A DNA stretch of 6,339 bases from assembly GCA_013298325.1 (NCBI GenBank), contig JAAFHJ010000297.1:1-6339 (forward strand). Direction: 5' to 3'. The position numbers were made by a program, and so were the translations under genes. The stretch is from Myxococcales bacterium. GTDB taxonomy: Bacteria; Myxococcota_A; Polyangia; Polyangiales; Polyangiaceae. Each line of letters opens with the position of its first letter. Position 1 is the stretch's first letter. Positions 6,000 to 6,339 of this stretch are shown in pieces. Under the pieces are notes generated by a model, which made no database searches, had not been told where the DNA came from, and was given only the letters and a program-made list of their open reading frames with translations.

Positions 6000-6339
6000 C
6001 TACAGTTCGACGCGGAGCACGAGGAACTTATTGTTCACCGTCTTATCGGTAAGCTCACGCCAATTGCGCCCGCCGACCTCGCTCTTCAGGCCGCCGACGC
6101 GCCCGTGCTCGGTGACGAAGTAGAGCACGGTGTGCCCCTTCGCCTTTTCGTCGCGAATCCAGTCCTTGAACTTCTGGCCGGAGGCAACGAACGCGGGGAT
6201 GTGGTTGGAAGTGTAGAAGTTTTCCCCCTTCCAATTCATTTGGTAGGCGATGAGGGCCTCATCGGGGTCCTTCCGGTCCTTGTAGTAAGCCTCAATGATT
6301 TCGCGCTGCCCCCAGTGGGGCGACGCCTTCACCATGTAG
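6000..6339 (-). CDS. C-terminal part of a probable membrane glycosyltransferase (GT39/ArnT-like), 5' end outside window
   Basis: The frame is open to the right edge (TAC before the ATG at 6333-6335), so this is read as the tail of a larger protein, although the ATG could in principle start a 111-residue protein. Numbering from that ATG: PHWGQREIIEAYYKDRK (6-22), LIAYQMNWKGENFYTSN (28-44), a VLYFVTEHGR strand (70-79), LKSEVGGRNWRELTD (83-97) and VNNKFLVLRVEL (100-111). The pattern of a YY-helix, a MNW-[KR]-GE-[NT]-FY motif, a strand ending in E-x-GR and a terminal NNKF strand resembles the soluble C-terminal domain of PMT/ArnT-like dolichyl- or polyprenyl-phosphate sugar transferases of myxobacteria, which follows a many-pass membrane region. 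No membrane helix is visible here because that part is off-window. The assignment rests on remembered family resemblance and is moderate. A strong terminator follows the gene. Confidence 0.55.
   Translation of the reverse strand, partial: YMVKASPHWGQREIIEAYYKDRKDPDEALIAYQMNWKGENFYTSNHIPAFVASGQKFKDWIRDEKAKGHTVLYFVTEHGRVGGLKSEVGGRNWRELTDKTVNNKFLVLRVEL

Noticed and set aside
1..6339. CRISPR array, tRNA or rRNA gene, insertion sequence, integrase or toxin-antitoxin pair
   Set aside because: No regularly spaced repeats, cloverleaf, transposase motifs or terminal inverted repeats were found; nearly all sequence is accounted for by four conventional genes.

Overview
The window is a high-GC bacterial chromosomal segment with four protein genes: one at the left edge on the plus strand (valS, missing its start), then three on the minus strand. 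These are a lipid-anchored alpha/beta-hydrolase, a long-form acyl-CoA dehydrogenase, and the C-terminal tail of a probable membrane glycosyltransferase cut by the right edge. A lipoprotein with a long Asp/Gly/Pro-rich linker, followed by an esterase domain, is typical of Myxococcota/Polyangia-type (former Deltaproteobacteria) genomes. The strong avoidance of TTA, CTA and TCA codons fits a high-GC organism of that kind. This taxonomic reading is an inference from style, not a proven placement.

Layout: valS (1-2614, +) converges on the lipoprotein hydrolase (2696-3685, -). The 81-base gap holds one hairpin flanked by an A-run on one side and a T-run on the other, so it can terminate both genes. 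A 210-base gap follows, with a terminator hairpin at 3831-3868 that closes the acyl-CoA dehydrogenase gene (3896-5758, -). The 241-base region 5759-5999 holds the dehydrogenase ribosome binding site and GTG start, a GC-rich leader hairpin, an 18-base inverted repeat that could be an operator, and a 15-bp-stem terminator for the gene cut by the right edge. A 14-base perfect palindrome sits beside that gene's stop codon.

Each gene appears to be its own transcription unit, because a terminator-like hairpin follows every stop codon. The genes do not form an obvious pathway: translation (valS), extracytoplasmic ester hydrolysis, acyl-CoA oxidation and envelope glycosylation. I did not find a CRISPR array, mobile element, tRNA/rRNA gene or clearly novel multi-gene system. 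The most interesting elements are the upstream region of the acyl-CoA dehydrogenase and the repeat-bearing lipoprotein linker.
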